Below, one piece after another: positions 40,244 to 50,098 of a DNA stretch of 64,000 nt (its first letter is position 1; the number at the start of each line of letters is the position of its first letter). Where the stretch lies: positions 496,001 to 560,000 of the forward strand of contig NZ_LR217713.1 in assembly GCF_900698925.1 (NCBI RefSeq), read 5' to 3'. Origin of the DNA: Erwinia_E haradaeae_I. GTDB taxonomy: Bacteria; Pseudomonadota; Gammaproteobacteria; Enterobacterales; Enterobacteriaceae. The notes beneath the pieces are model-generated. The model ran no database searches and was not told the origin of the DNA. It was given only the letters and a program-made list of their open reading frames with translations. The translations under genes and the position numbers were made by a program.

Positions 40244-41023
40244 TTAGATAGAAAAAAATTTATGGGCATTTAATGTTGTTTGTCTTGCTAATTCTATGGA
40301 AACCTCTTCTCGTAAAAATGCTACTTTTTGTAAAATATACGATAAAAAACTAGGTTCATTACGTTTTGATAATGGTGAAGGATATATATCTTGAGGTAAT
40401 AACCAAGGTGCATCTGTTTCCAGTAATAAATGAGTAGAGGGAATTAAAGGTATAAGCGCTCTTAACTCACTTCCTCTATTCTGATCAGAAACCCATCCTG
40501 TAATGCCAATGAAGAAGTTTTCATCTAAATAAGATCGCAATTCTTTATATGTTCCGGTAAAACAATGAAGAACAGCGCCCTTTATCCGAGGAACAAAGGG
40601 TTTGATAATAGACATAAAAGCATTATGAGCTTGACGGCAATGCAAAAACACTGGTAAGTTTAACTCTACAGCTAATTCTAATTGAGCTTGAAACACATAA
40701 CTTTGTTGTTTCGGTTCTGAAAAGTTGCGATGAAAATCCAAACCGCATTCACCAATAGCTACCACTTGAAGTTCACTGGCTAAAGAGCGAAGCTCACTAT
40801 CAGAATAGTCTGACCATCTATTAGCATAATGAGGATGAACTCCAGCAGTAGACCAACAATAATTTAAATTTTGTTTGCTTAAGTTAAGAGCCTTTTTACT
40901 ATCTGATATGTTAGTTCCGATAATAACCATACCAGTTATACCTGCCAAACGCGCGCGTTCTAAAACATCTAAATAATCTTTTTTAAATCGCGAGCTAGTT
41001 AAATTGACACCAATATCAAACAT
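40244..41023 (-). CDS. tatD: TatD family metal-dependent deoxyribonuclease
   Basis: TatD is a cytosolic TIM-barrel metal-dependent DNase with 3'-5' exonuclease activity. A TTG six codons upstream extends the frame, but the ATG at 41023 gives MFDIGVNLTSSRF, matching E. coli, and has AAGGG just before it. The 259-residue product keeps GECGLDFHRNF (metal Glu), FLHCRQAH (metal His), VLHCFTG (His) and LLETDAPWL (catalytic Asp). It is separated from tatABC, whose E. coli operon it neighbours. Confidence 0.95.
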   Translation of the reverse strand: MFDIGVNLTSSRFKKDYLDVLERARLAGITGMVIIGTNISDSKKALNLSKQNLNYCWSTAGVHPHYANRWSDYSDSELRSLASELQVVAIGECGLDFHRNFSEPKQQSYVFQAQLELAVELNLPVFLHCRQAHNAFMSIIKPFVPRIKGAVLHCFTGTYKELRSYLDENFFIGITGWVSDQNRGSELRALIPLIPSTHLLLETDAPWLLPQDIYPSPLSKRNEPSFLSYILQKVAFLREEVSIELARQTTLNAHKFFSI

Positions 41024-41350
41024 AGTTGCCCTTAAAATCAATCTTTATGTGAAGCAGGTATGATATAAAAAATCATTGATTAATAAATCAATATTTTTTA
41101 TTTTAAACTAAAATGCTATTTACCGCAAGAGCCATCACCTTAAGTATCAAAATCAATATAAAAGAAAAATTATTTTATCAAATAAATCTATAATATATAA
41201 TATAACCTCTTAGAGAAAGGGGGACATATCTTATGCTTCTTCTCGATTAAATCAAGTATACAGTATATCAACGGCCTTCTATTAAACATAGTATACAAAT
41301 ACTTACTATGATACGCATCATAATCAATAGTATCGTATGGTTGTAGTAAC
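41024..41350. other. Spacer mtn-tatD
   Basis: About 330 AT-rich bases with no gene. It includes a G5 run (41219 area) and an AT-only inverted repeat near 41072-41090. Confidence 0.4.
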
Positions 41351-41373
41351 CTACTATCAGTTCATGATAGTAG
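41351..41373 (-). terminator. Hairpin after mtn
   Basis: A perfect 9-bp stem (CTACTATCA / TGATAGTAG) with a five-base loop lies 18 bases beyond the mtn stop. No T-run follows, so it may be a processing or stability structure rather than an intrinsic terminator. Confidence 0.45.
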
Positions 41374-41391
41374 ATGGATGGCGAAATGAAC

Positions 41392-42090
41392 TTAAGTAGT
41401 AACTAAATAATATAGAAGCGATTCTATCATGAGAGATGAGTTATGCGATGCTAAATTTAGAAAATTATTAAAATTGAGAGGAGACTCCTGATCTGCTATA
41501 TCAGAAACTGCACGTATAGAAATAAAAGGAATTTCAAATTGATAGCAGACATGAGCAACGGCAGAAGATTCCATATCTACTGCAATAGCTTCTGGGAAAA
41601 TGTTGCGAATATGTTGTCGTATAACACCACCATGAATAAATATGTCTCCACTGACTATCAATCCACGCGTTGAATGTAGGTTAAGTTTTTTTGAACAGAG
41701 TTCTGCTATAGAAATTAGGTTCTTATCAGCTCGAAAGCTCAGTGGACATCCTGCCATTTGACCATGTGCATAACCACATGCAGTAACATCAACATCGTGA
41801 TATCTCAGTTCATCTGAGATAATAATATCTCCTATTTTTATTAGTGGATTTAGACCACCAGCTGATCCGATATTAATGACTAGGTTTGGTTGATATATAT
41901 GAAGCAATAAGGTAGTACTTAATGCAGCAACAACCTTGCCTATTCCTGATTTTAAAAGAAATACCTCTATATTATTTATAATGCCACTATAGATTTCAGC
42001 TCCAGCGAGTAAACATCTTTTTGGGTTTTGAAGTTTATTTCGTAATGGAACTATTTCATCTTCCATCGCGCCAATAATACCTATTTTCAT
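41392..42090 (-). CDS. mtn: 5'-methylthioadenosine/S-adenosylhomocysteine nucleosidase
   Basis: Mtn hydrolyses S-adenosylhomocysteine and methylthioadenosine, clearing inhibitors of methylation and polyamine synthesis. The open frame extends 26 codons upstream, but the ATG at 42090 gives MKIGIIGAMEDEI as in E. coli and has an AAGAGAG site. The 232-residue product equals the family length. Glu12 lies in GAMEDE, the ribose-binding Met-Glu in VDMESSAVAHVC (Asp replaces the usual Glu before Met) and the catalytic Asp in RAVSDIADQ. btuF, its usual neighbour, is absent. Confidence 0.96.
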   Translation of the reverse strand: MKIGIIGAMEDEIVPLRNKLQNPKRCLLAGAEIYSGIINNIEVFLLKSGIGKVVAALSTTLLLHIYQPNLVINIGSAGGLNPLIKIGDIIISDELRYHDVDVTACGYAHGQMAGCPLSFRADKNLISIAELCSKKLNLHSTRGLIVSGDIFIHGGVIRQHIRNIFPEAIAVDMESSAVAHVCYQFEIPFISIRAVSDIADQESPLNFNNFLNLASHNSSLMIESLLYYLVTT

Positions 42091-42631
42091 ATAAAACTCT
42101 CTTGTTATTATTAGAGCATTGTTCTGACTTAGGTAAGAAGGAATAATACTTTCATAAGTATGATCCATTGCTTATTTCTATACTTTGTCTCGATTTTTAT
42201 TAAAGAATAACTTCAACACTCAACGTTCAATTATATACCATATATTCTCTGTTATATATATAGATTAGGATGACTATCATATAGTATTATAATGCTAATC
42301 CAATTAGAGATAAATAATTATAAGGAAAAAATTCTTAGGTTAGAAAATATCAACACATGAATCAGAAAAAAATAACGTTTGTTCATGTCACCTTCCCGGA
42401 TTCAAATATCTTATCTATATCTAATTTATATATGTTATGATCTATATCTATATAGAGATATTACTAATTTTAAGTATCAACGTAGACAGAATTCCAACTC
42501 CCTAGTATAGATCATTGTAAATTTGTTTTATTTACTCATTGTACATAAATAATCTTCTGAGGATTTATCCATTTAAATAAAAATTGCAGTGAAACCTTGA
42601 TAAATAATTGTTTCTTTTACTTAATATTAAG
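42091..42631. other. Non-coding gap between mtn and the tRNA operon
   Basis: These 541 bases have no assigned gene. On the minus strand a 22-codon mini-frame (42318-42386, MNKRYFFLIHVLIFSNLRIF and two more residues) follows a good GGGAAGG site; it has a basic N-terminus and hydrophobic body like a signal peptide. It could be a relic start or chance. Confidence 0.4.
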
Positions 42632-42708
42632 TGGTCGGCGAGAGAGGATTTGAACCTCCGACCCACTGGTCCCAAACCAGTTGCGCTACCAAACTGCGCT
42701 ACTCGCCG
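42632..42708 (-). tRNA. proM: tRNA-Pro (TGG)
   Basis: A 77-base cloverleaf on the minus strand with acceptor CGGCGAG/CTCGCCG, anticodon arm CTGGTTTGGGACCAG with anticodon TGG, T-loop TTCAAAT and encoded CCA. It is the last gene of the argX-hisR-leuT-proM operon. Confidence 0.97.
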
Positions 42709-42735
42709 AGTTATAGATATATTCATTATATCATA

Positions 42736-42822
42736 TGGTACGAAGAGAGGGACTTGAACCCTCACGTCTTTTCAGACACTAACCCCTGAAGCTAGTGCGT
42801 CTACCAATTTCGCCATCTTCGC
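42736..42822 (-). tRNA. leuT: tRNA-Leu (CAG)
   Basis: An 87-base class II tRNA with a long variable arm, anticodon CAG in CTAGCTTCAGGGGTTAG and encoded CCA. The first acceptor pair is G1-U72 instead of the usual G-C. It is third in the argX-hisR-leuT-proM operon. Confidence 0.97.
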
Positions 42823-42835
42823 ATATCAGTAACTT

Positions 42836-42912
42836 TGGGGTGGCCAATGGGGATCGAACCCACGACAACTGGAATCACAATCCAGGACTCTACCATCTGA
42901 GCTATGGCCACC
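42836..42912 (-). tRNA. hisR: tRNA-His (GTG)
   Basis: A 77-base tRNA with the extra 5' G(-1) opposite C73 typical of tRNA-His, anticodon GTG in CTGGATTGTGATTCCAG and encoded CCA. It is second in the four-tRNA operon. Confidence 0.97.
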
Positions 42913-42989
42913 AGATTTCTATATTAATATAACCTTTTCTCCGTAAAGAGTACAACAATCGAACACATATTTTTTTTTATAAACAAATA

Positions 42990-43066
<77 letters not shown>

Positions 43067-43087
43067 AGCTCTCCTGGATAAATTATT

Positions 43088-43116
43088 ATTTTATAAAAAA
43101 AATCTTTATCTGTCTA
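43088..43116 (-). promoter_or_regulatory. Sigma-70 promoter of the four-tRNA operon
   Basis: On the minus strand TAGACA (43111-43116), a 17-base spacer and TAAAAT (43088-43093) match the sigma-70 consensus at five of six positions each. The -10 box ends 21 bases before tRNA-Arg. Confidence 0.7.
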
Positions 43117-43256
43117 CTATTTTTATAAAAACAATATATTAATACTTACACAGATTTTACTTGTAGACATAAATGAAAGTTATATGAAAGAGGATGAGTC
43201 TTTATGTTCATAAAAAAGTCAATTTACTTATATAATTAAATGATATAGATCATACA

Positions 43257-43532
43257 TTACTCAGTAGATTCCTTTGCTTCTGTCTCAGGAAATGTAATAT
43301 TCAGTTCAAGAATAGAGATATTCTGATCTTTTTGATCTAACTTTACTTGCAGCATTGCGGGATCAATTTTTAAATATTTACCTATTACCTCTAATAACTC
43401 TGTTTTCAATTGAGCTAAGTAATGGGGCTCATAGTTTGCTCCTCTACGTTCTGCTACAATGATTTGTAAACGTTCTTTAGCTATATGTGCTGTATTTTTT
43501 TTTCGGGATAAAAAGAAATCAAGTAGGGGCAT
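43257..43532 (-). CDS. minE: Cell division topological specificity factor MinE
   Basis: MinE stimulates the MinD ATPase and drives pole-to-pole oscillation so that the MinC inhibitor is lowest at midcell. The 91-residue product (88 in E. coli) shows the N-terminal anti-MinCD and membrane region MPLLDFFLSRKKNTA, the contact helix KERLQIIVAERR and the beta-rich topological domain. It follows minD by three bases, the last gene of minC-minD-minE. Confidence 0.96.
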   Translation of the reverse strand: MPLLDFFLSRKKNTAHIAKERLQIIVAERRGANYEPHYLAQLKTELLEVIGKYLKIDPAMLQVKLDQKDQNISILELNITFPETEAKESTE

Positions 43533-43535
43533 TGT

Positions 43536-44348
43536 TTATCCTCTAAATAGACGCGCTAAAAAACTTTTCTTTTCTTCTTCAATAAAACGCAATGGACATT
43601 CTTTTCCAAGTAGGCGATCTACAGTATCAATGTAAGCCTTTCCTGCGCGAGATATAGGATCCAGAATAACAGGTTTACCCTGATTTGATGCGCGTAAAAC
43701 AGATTGATCTTCAGGAATTACTCCAACAATGGGGATATGTAATATATCTAAAACATCTTGCATGCTTAACATATCACCGCGATTAACTCGACCTGGATTA
43801 TAACGTGTCAAAAGTAAATGTTCCTTAATAGGTGTTTTACACATCTCTGCGCGTTGAGATTTAGAGGATAAAATACCAAGTATTCGATCAGAATCACGAA
43901 CAGAAGCAATTTCTGGATTAGTGGTAACAATAGCCTCATCAGCAAAATACAGTGCTATTAAAGCCCCTGTTTCAATTCCAGCTGGCGAGTCGCAAACAAT
44001 AAATTCAAATTCCATTTTATGTAAATCATCTAAAACTTTTTGCACACCATCACGGTTTAACACATCTTTATCACGAGTCTGTGAAGCGGGCAAAATAAAC
44101 AAGTCCTTAGTATGTTTATCTTTAATCAGCGCCTGGTTTAAAGAAATATCGCCATGTATGACATTAATAAAGTCATAGACAACACGACGCTCACAACCCA
44201 TTACTAAATCTAAGTTGCGTAGGCCAATATCAAAATCAATAACAACAATTTTTTTACCTTTTTGAGCCAGACCAGTAGCAATAGATGCGCTGGAGGTGGT
44301 TTTACCGACACCTCCCTTACCAGATGTAACAACAATTATGCGTGACAT
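43536..44348 (-). CDS. minD: Septum-site determining ATPase MinD
   Basis: MinD is the membrane-associated ATPase that recruits MinC. The 270-residue product matches E. coli. The deviant Walker A motif GKGGVGKTT (residues 10-18, Lys11 and Lys16), DFDIGLRNLD (about 38-47), CDSPAGIE and the C-terminal amphipathic membrane helix SFLARLFRG are intact. It lies between minC (45 bases) and minE. Confidence 0.98.
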   Translation of the reverse strand: MSRIIVVTSGKGGVGKTTSSASIATGLAQKGKKIVVIDFDIGLRNLDLVMGCERRVVYDFINVIHGDISLNQALIKDKHTKDLFILPASQTRDKDVLNRDGVQKVLDDLHKMEFEFIVCDSPAGIETGALIALYFADEAIVTTNPEIASVRDSDRILGILSSKSQRAEMCKTPIKEHLLLTRYNPGRVNRGDMLSMQDVLDILHIPIVGVIPEDQSVLRASNQGKPVILDPISRAGKAYIDTVDRLLGKECPLRFIEEEKKSFLARLFRG

Positions 44349-44393
44349 ATGTTATAATCTTTCCTTAGTAAAGAAAGGGTTTGTGAGCATTAA

Positions 44394-45092
44394 TCAAATT
44401 AAATTTTGTAAAGTTAAGACACCTGATTCAAGATACAAGCGAGATGTTTTACCCAAGCAATTAGAAGGTATCTGCTCCATCATCCAGTACTGTCCAGCAA
44501 TAGATAGAAGTTCTGCTAATAAGTGAGTGCAAAAAATTTGACAACTTTCATCTCCATCGACTCCCGCTAATGCGCGACCTCGCATACTGCCATAGACATG
44601 AATATTACCATCAGCAATTAATTCTGCTCCCTCGCTTACACTATTTATAATGACTAAATCAGTGTTTTTAGCATAAATTTGTTGACCAGAACGCACTGGA
44701 GAAGAAATTAGCCTTGTTTTAGACTTCCCTTTGATTTGATCAGGAATGCTCTTAGAAATATAGATGTTAGAATAAGAATTATCAATTGCGCCCTCATTAA
44801 GTATTGCTAGGCCGGAATTCATAATAACTTGCTTTAATTTTTCATCTCTACACCCACTAACACCAACAATTGATAATCCTGTCTCCAGGATCGCATGTTG
44901 TATATGGTTCCAGTTTACTTTACTACTTAACATAGAGACATTCACAATAATTGGTGCATGTCTTAAAAAAGTAGGCGCGTTATCTACTTTTTTTTGGATC
45001 GCTTTCCGTATAATAGCGTGGTCACTATCATATAGATAAAGAACTAAAAAAGTAAAATTACTTCCTTTAAAATCGATTGGTGAGTGCGACAT
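44394..45092 (-). CDS. minC: Septum-site determining protein MinC
   Basis: MinC blocks FtsZ ring assembly away from midcell. The 232-residue product has the family length (231). The N-terminal FtsZ-binding domain is diverged, and the C-terminal beta-helix that binds MinD has GQQIYAKNTDLVIINSVSEG and the conserved GSMRGRALAGVDGD. It heads the min operon. A complete Min system in a reduced genome argues for accurate midcell division of rod-shaped cells. Confidence 0.96.
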   Translation of the reverse strand: MSHSPIDFKGSNFTFLVLYLYDSDHAIIRKAIQKKVDNAPTFLRHAPIIVNVSMLSSKVNWNHIQHAILETGLSIVGVSGCRDEKLKQVIMNSGLAILNEGAIDNSYSNIYISKSIPDQIKGKSKTRLISSPVRSGQQIYAKNTDLVIINSVSEGAELIADGNIHVYGSMRGRALAGVDGDESCQIFCTHLLAELLSIAGQYWMMEQIPSNCLGKTSRLYLESGVLTLQNLI

Positions 45093-45972
45093 GGATCTGA
45101 CTCTATATAAAATGTTATTTTTAAGAAAATTTATGTAGACAGTATAGAAAGAAAATTCTAGAACATAAGAACATGACTAATCATAGTCATTTAATTATTG
45201 TCCTTACCGATTTATTAATGAGAAAGATATGTTATATTTTATAAATTTTATATAAATATTATTGTTGTCTACACTGATTAAGTATCATATAAATTTTTTT
45301 ATTAGTTGTTATCGAACGATTCTATCATTATAGGTAGATTACCAATCTCTGTATATTACACATTGGACATTATTTATAACGAGAAGAAGATGAGATACAT
45401 TTAGAGATATATTTCATTAGATATCAATCGTATATTATTTAGTAATAGTATATGAATATGAAATTCTAGCGCTTCTCTATCAATATCAGAACCTTTCTTC
45501 CTCAAAAGAACTGTCTCATATTTTTTCAAATTATCTTTAGTGTTTTCTGATTAAATTTTCTTCTCAGAATGCCTACTTTTATTCAATAAAATTAATAGAT
45601 AAGGAAAATATAATAATTAAGAGAAGTATATTAAAATAGAATATATTTCTATCATAGATAAAAATCATGTAATCAAGTAGTTGAAAGATATTCAATACAT
45701 AAAATAAATTTTATTTTTATAAATAAAAAATAGTTTATAACTTAGTATTTTACTAGAAAACCGCTTATATTTATTATAAATATGTAAATATATCGATATT
45801 ATATATAAGGATCCTGATAGTGAAGGAAGGATTAATATTAAAACATCATATTTTTATGATAAAAAATACACGATATAAATATCATTTTATCTATTATAAT
45901 CCTATCCTTACACTATATTTTATAGTACTGTTTTATAGCATTACAATGTAATAATCTTTGTTACTGTTTTTA
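45093..45972. other. Non-coding gap erpA-minC
   Basis: 880 AT-rich bases upstream of the min operon with no supportable gene; the minC promoter should lie here but was not pinpointed. Confidence 0.45.
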
Positions 45973-46314
45973 TTAAATACTAAAAGAAGAACCACATCCA
46001 CAAGTAGTCTTTGCATTAGGATTGTTAAAAGTAAAACGAGATCCTTCAAGATCTTCAATATAATCTACTGAACCACCAGAAAGATATTGTAAACTCATAG
46101 GATCAACGACTAAGACAACGCCTGCATTCTGCACTACAACATCTTCATCATGAATTTGATTATCTAAACTAAATCCATATTGAAACCCACCACAACCCCC
46201 GCCAATAATATACACACGAAGATTCAAGTGAGGTTGTTTCTCATGAGAGGTTAGTTGTTTTACTCGATTTACAGCAGAGTCAGTGATATGGATAGAAGGT
46301 ACTATATGATCCAT
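45973..46314 (-). CDS. erpA: Iron-sulfur cluster insertion protein ErpA
   Basis: ErpA is an A-type carrier that delivers Fe-S clusters to targets such as IspG and IspH. A TTG five codons upstream extends the frame, but the ATG at 46314 has a GGAG site nine bases before it and gives a 113-residue product (114 in E. coli). The three ligand cysteines are present: C41 in GGGCGGFQYGF (Ser to Gly after the Cys relative to E. coli) and C105, C107 in CGCGSSFSI. It is monocistronic. Confidence 0.96.
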   Translation of the reverse strand: MDHIVPSIHITDSAVNRVKQLTSHEKQPHLNLRVYIIGGGCGGFQYGFSLDNQIHDEDVVVQNAGVVLVVDPMSLQYLSGGSVDYIEDLEGSRFTFNNPNAKTTCGCGSSFSI

Positions 46315-46882
46315 TATTAAGCACTCCAATCTTGATCTACTTCATGTTGTAATAAGGTAATCAGTTAATAACCATAGTTATCTTAATTGTCTCATACTTG
46401 AAGCTTGAAGAGAAGAAGTAATAGGTCTCATAATTGTATAGATCTTCTCTTAAGATAAGACATATCATAGTTTTTTTCAATACAAATCCCAAATCTAAAA
46501 AAATAGTTTATAATCATTAACTTTGTTATCTATCCATGTATCTTTAATATTACTTAATTTTTAATTCAAGAATTTAAATGATAGGTATAATATTTTTATT
46601 AGATCTGTACAAAAGTTATAAAAATTAATGTTTCTGAGAAAGAAAATATATCTGTTAACTATATAATTTGTACTATTGTGTTACACAATACAGGTTTTTA
46701 TGTTATCAAGCATTCAAGTGTATTAAATTTATTAAGATGAATGTGGAATTTATATTATCTATACCTTCTTTACTTTCTGATGTTATATTTAATATGTTTG
46801 TATAGAAATCTGTTTTATTGAATAACTCTTTAAGTTTTTTATTTCTTTTTTATCAGTATACTACTCGATGTAGAATCGATGT
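46315..46882. other. Non-coding gap purK-erpA
   Basis: 568 AT-rich bases with no gene or RNA I can support. Confidence 0.45.
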
Positions 46883-47953
46883 TTAAACTCTCTTAAGTTG
46901 ATTTTGTGCCCAACTTATACCTGTGACATAATCTGAAGGTAGAATTATTTTTAGACGATCTAATGCCATATTCATTTTTATAGGATTATCCGTGACTAAA
47001 TTAAGATGACCGACCTTGCGAAAACTATAAACCTCCTTGTTATACCAATGTAAACGTATTATTGGATCATATAACCAGGCTGTATTCATATTAATTCCAA
47101 GTAAATTCAGCATTATGGCTGGTTTGTATATGATTGGAGCAGGCATAGGAAGATTAAGAATAGCTCGTAAATGCATTTCAAATTGATTTATAGATGCACC
47201 ATCCTGCGTCCAATGTCCACTGTTATGTACACGTGGTGCTAATTCATTAATAAGTATACCTTTTTGAGTAAGAAAACATTCCATCGTCATAATACCAATA
47301 TAATCTAGCATATGCATGATAGATGCTAACATGCACTCAACTTCTCTCTGAATAGAAGTTTCGTTATCTAAGACTACGCTAACTCGCAAGATTCCATCTT
47401 GATGAAAATTATAGGTCAATGGATAGAAAATTACTTTTCCATCGTATCCACGAGAACCAATTAAAGATACTTCGTCAGTAAAATTAATCTTTTGTTCCAC
47501 AATAGCGTTACCGTAGAATTTTTTTGGAAAAAGAGATAGAGAATTGGAAGATATATTCCATTGACCTTTTCCGTTATAACCCCCAGTACGTTGTTTTACA
47601 ATGACTGATGCACCAAATAAAGCAAAAATTTGATTCCATTGCGACGAAGAGAAGATAGGTGCCCAAGGTACAGTAGGAAGACCCAACCGATCAAGAAACT
47701 GTTTTTGCATTAAACGATCTGACACTATGGGAAATGTATCTCGATTAATAAAAGAATCATTGACAGTTAGTTTTCTAGTGAATTCTGTATTTGGCCAGTA
47801 TTCAACTTCTGAAGTAATGAGATCTTTTTTTTCTATTGGGATCTCTATTTTACCATCTATATCTAAAAGATAAATAGTAATTCCTAGAGGCTCCCCAGCC
47901 TGGCGCAACATGCAGCCAAGCTGACCTGTTCCTAATACATATACTATTTTCAT
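46883..47953 (-). CDS. purK: N5-carboxyaminoimidazole ribonucleotide synthase
   Basis: PurK uses ATP and bicarbonate to convert AIR to N5-CAIR in purine synthesis. The 356-residue product equals E. coli (355). It is an ATP-grasp enzyme with the N-terminal VLGTGQLGCMLRQAG, VKQRTGGYNGKGQW in the ATP-grasp domain and NELAPRVHNSGHWT in the metal site. Its start overlaps the purE stop by four bases, as in E. coli. Confidence 0.97.
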   Translation of the reverse strand: MKIVYVLGTGQLGCMLRQAGEPLGITIYLLDIDGKIEIPIEKKDLITSEVEYWPNTEFTRKLTVNDSFINRDTFPIVSDRLMQKQFLDRLGLPTVPWAPIFSSSQWNQIFALFGASVIVKQRTGGYNGKGQWNISSNSLSLFPKKFYGNAIVEQKINFTDEVSLIGSRGYDGKVIFYPLTYNFHQDGILRVSVVLDNETSIQREVECMLASIMHMLDYIGIMTMECFLTQKGILINELAPRVHNSGHWTQDGASINQFEMHLRAILNLPMPAPIIYKPAIMLNLLGINMNTAWLYDPIIRLHWYNKEVYSFRKVGHLNLVTDNPIKMNMALDRLKIILPSDYVTGISWAQNQLKRV

Positions 47954-48465
47954 AGTCTATCTCGTGGGTCTGGATGATTCAGTATTTTATTTCTTTCATC
48001 CTCTCGCCAAGATGACAAACTAAGAGTTAGATTGGTGTTATAAAGTGCCAAAATTTGTACTGCAAGCAATGCTGCATTAGCAGCTCCGGTCTTACCAATT
48101 GCTAAAGTACCAACTGGAGCTCCGCGTGGCATTTGAAGTATAGAAAGAAGGCTATCAATACCACTAAGAATCGTGCTTTCTATTGGTACACCTAATACTG
48201 GTATAAGAGTTTTGGAAGCCAACATCCCAGGAAGATGTGCGGCCCCACCTGCCCCTGCAATAATAACTTGATAACCTTTTTCTGAAGCTTGCTCAGAAAA
48301 AGTAAATAATTTATCTGGTGTACGATGTGCTGATATTATTTCGCAATGAAATAAAATTTCCAAGCGAGTTAGTATGTCTGCAGCATGCTTCATGGTGGGC
48401 CAATCATTTTGAGAACCCATAACAATTGCAATACGAGTGACAGGCGGCGTTGACAGTATGCGCAT
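47950..48465 (-). CDS. purE: N5-carboxyaminoimidazole ribonucleotide mutase
   Basis: PurE rearranges N5-CAIR to CAIR, the step after PurK. The 171-residue product has the class I length (169). VMGSQNDWPTMKHA, SAHRTPDKL (catalytic His) and GAGGAAHLPGMLAS are intact. It lies between lpxH (170 bases) and purK (overlapping). Confidence 0.97.
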   Translation of the reverse strand: MRILSTPPVTRIAIVMGSQNDWPTMKHAADILTRLEILFHCEIISAHRTPDKLFTFSEQASEKGYQVIIAGAGGAAHLPGMLASKTLIPVLGVPIESTILSGIDSLLSILQMPRGAPVGTLAIGKTGAANAALLAVQILALYNTNLTLSLSSWREDERNKILNHPDPRDRL

Positions 48466-48635
48466 ATAATTCTAACTCCTCATTACTAGAGTATATCGCT
48501 ATTAATTTTGCAAGCCAATTTAGGCTTAATGGAAAGGAAGGGCATTATTTATGAATATAGTAAAGTATAATATGCATAAGTAAAGCACACATAATGACAT
48601 TGGTGTGATACTCAGTAATATAACAATCAGTTATT

Positions 48636-49352
48636 TTATAAAGGAAAAGAAATTAATTGAATATCATTTCTACTTACGGTAATTGCTGAACCGTTCTTAT
48701 TCCAGTCTCCAAGAACAAGACGCTGGGCAGATCTCCCATGAATAGATACCTGGTGTACTGCGGATCGATGAGTATGGCCGTGAATTAAAACTTGAGCATC
48801 ATAATGAAACATAAGATCTATGACCAGTTTTAGATTAACATCGAGCGTTTCTATATAATTATGCGCATTTTTATGTTTACTAATAGTTCGTATTTTTAAT
48901 GCAATTTTTTTACGAATGTGAATTGGCAAAGATAGAAATAAATTCTGAAACCAGCGTGTCTTTGCTATCTTCCGATAGCGTAAGTAGAAAATATCTTGAG
49001 TACATAATGTATCACCATGCATAATTAATACAGATTGACCATACAACTCTAATACTTGTTCTTCTGGAATTAAATTAATCCCAGAAGTTCTAGCAAAATT
49101 TTGTCCTAATAATAAATCACGATTGCCATGAAGAAAATAACACGGAATTGATAACTGACGTAATACATTAGCAATGGTAGTATGAAGAGGATTGGGATCG
49201 TCATCACCAATCCATGATTCAAATAGATCACCTAAGATATATAATGCATCAGCGTTTTTGGCTTCAGAATATAAAAAATTCAAAAATCCAGAAGTGATTT
49301 CTGGTCTTTCATTACATAAGTGAAGATCTGCAATAAATAAAGTTTTTGACAT
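48636..49352 (-). CDS. lpxH: UDP-2,3-diacylglucosamine hydrolase
   Basis: LpxH cleaves UDP-2,3-diacylglucosamine to lipid X in lipid A synthesis at the inner membrane. The 238-residue product (240 in E. coli) is a calcineurin-like phosphoesterase with manganese ligands in FIADLHL (Asp9, His11), LGDLFESWIGDDD, GNRD, MHGDTLC and IHGHTHRSAVH. Together with lptM it indicates an outer membrane with at least partial LPS. It keeps its place before purE-purK. Confidence 0.97.
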   Translation of the reverse strand: MSKTLFIADLHLCNERPEITSGFLNFLYSEAKNADALYILGDLFESWIGDDDPNPLHTTIANVLRQLSIPCYFLHGNRDLLLGQNFARTSGINLIPEEQVLELYGQSVLIMHGDTLCTQDIFYLRYRKIAKTRWFQNLFLSLPIHIRKKIALKIRTISKHKNAHNYIETLDVNLKLVIDLMFHYDAQVLIHGHTHRSAVHQVSIHGRSAQRLVLGDWNKNGSAITVSRNDIQLISFPL

Positions 49353-50098
49353 TATTAGTGAGTGGTTCTTGGATCATTCAGGATTTTATTTGTGAGATTC
49401 CTTTATCATAGTATTCTTGAATTTATTCAAGATTCTTAAAGAAGATACTACTTATATATTCTTTAATCCACCATCCCTATGGTACTCAAATTTATTCAAT
49501 TATCTTCAATAATTAATGTTTTAAAAATTAGGTTTTAATCGATCCTATTAGAAGCATGGAACTTATAGTGTAATTAAGAATAATTGGTACCTATATATTA
49601 TCTGATTTTTTATAAAGCATACATAATATTATTCATTATTTAGTTTTGCGCTAAGGAAATTGATTTTTAAACAATCGCATGACTAAAATTTTAAATAATT
49701 TAAGCACTTATATGGTAAAACATTGGCTATGCCATATAAAATTTGTAGCCTATCTAGGCTACTATTTCCCATGATTAGATAGTAATTGTTAAGAAAATTT
49801 TAATAGACATACCATTGCAGACCACACGATATCTTTGTACGTGAACCCTGAAAGAAATTACAAAACGCTTTGCACAACGAAAAGAAGCTTGTTGAAATTA
49901 GACATGAAATCTGATCTATTATAGAAAATATTTTTAATACATAAGATAATAACTATTATTATAGAATCTTTTCGATAATTTAGATCAAAGTGTGATTACA
50001 TTTACTGTCTGATGAAGTTATATAGATAGTTCTGTTAAATTATGTTCATAAAAATTAACGATATCCATAAAAAATAAGTTTAAAGATGGGATGTTTCT
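49353..50098. other. Non-coding gap at the ppiB position
   Basis: ppiB (about 495 bp) lies between lpxH and cysS in E. coli. These 746 bases have no PpiB motif in any frame. They contain a small hairpin (GTAGCC TATCTA GGCTAC, 49745-49762) and a less AT-rich patch around 49800-49910 with no assignable product. Confidence 0.5.
49745..49762. repeat. Small hairpin, 6-bp stem
   Basis: GTAGCC and GGCTAC around TATCTA. It is GC-richer than its surroundings and could be a leftover terminator. Confidence 0.5.

Noticed and set aside
42565..42765. Minus-strand open frame across tRNA-Pro and tRNA-Leu
   Set aside because: It is read through two clear tRNA genes.
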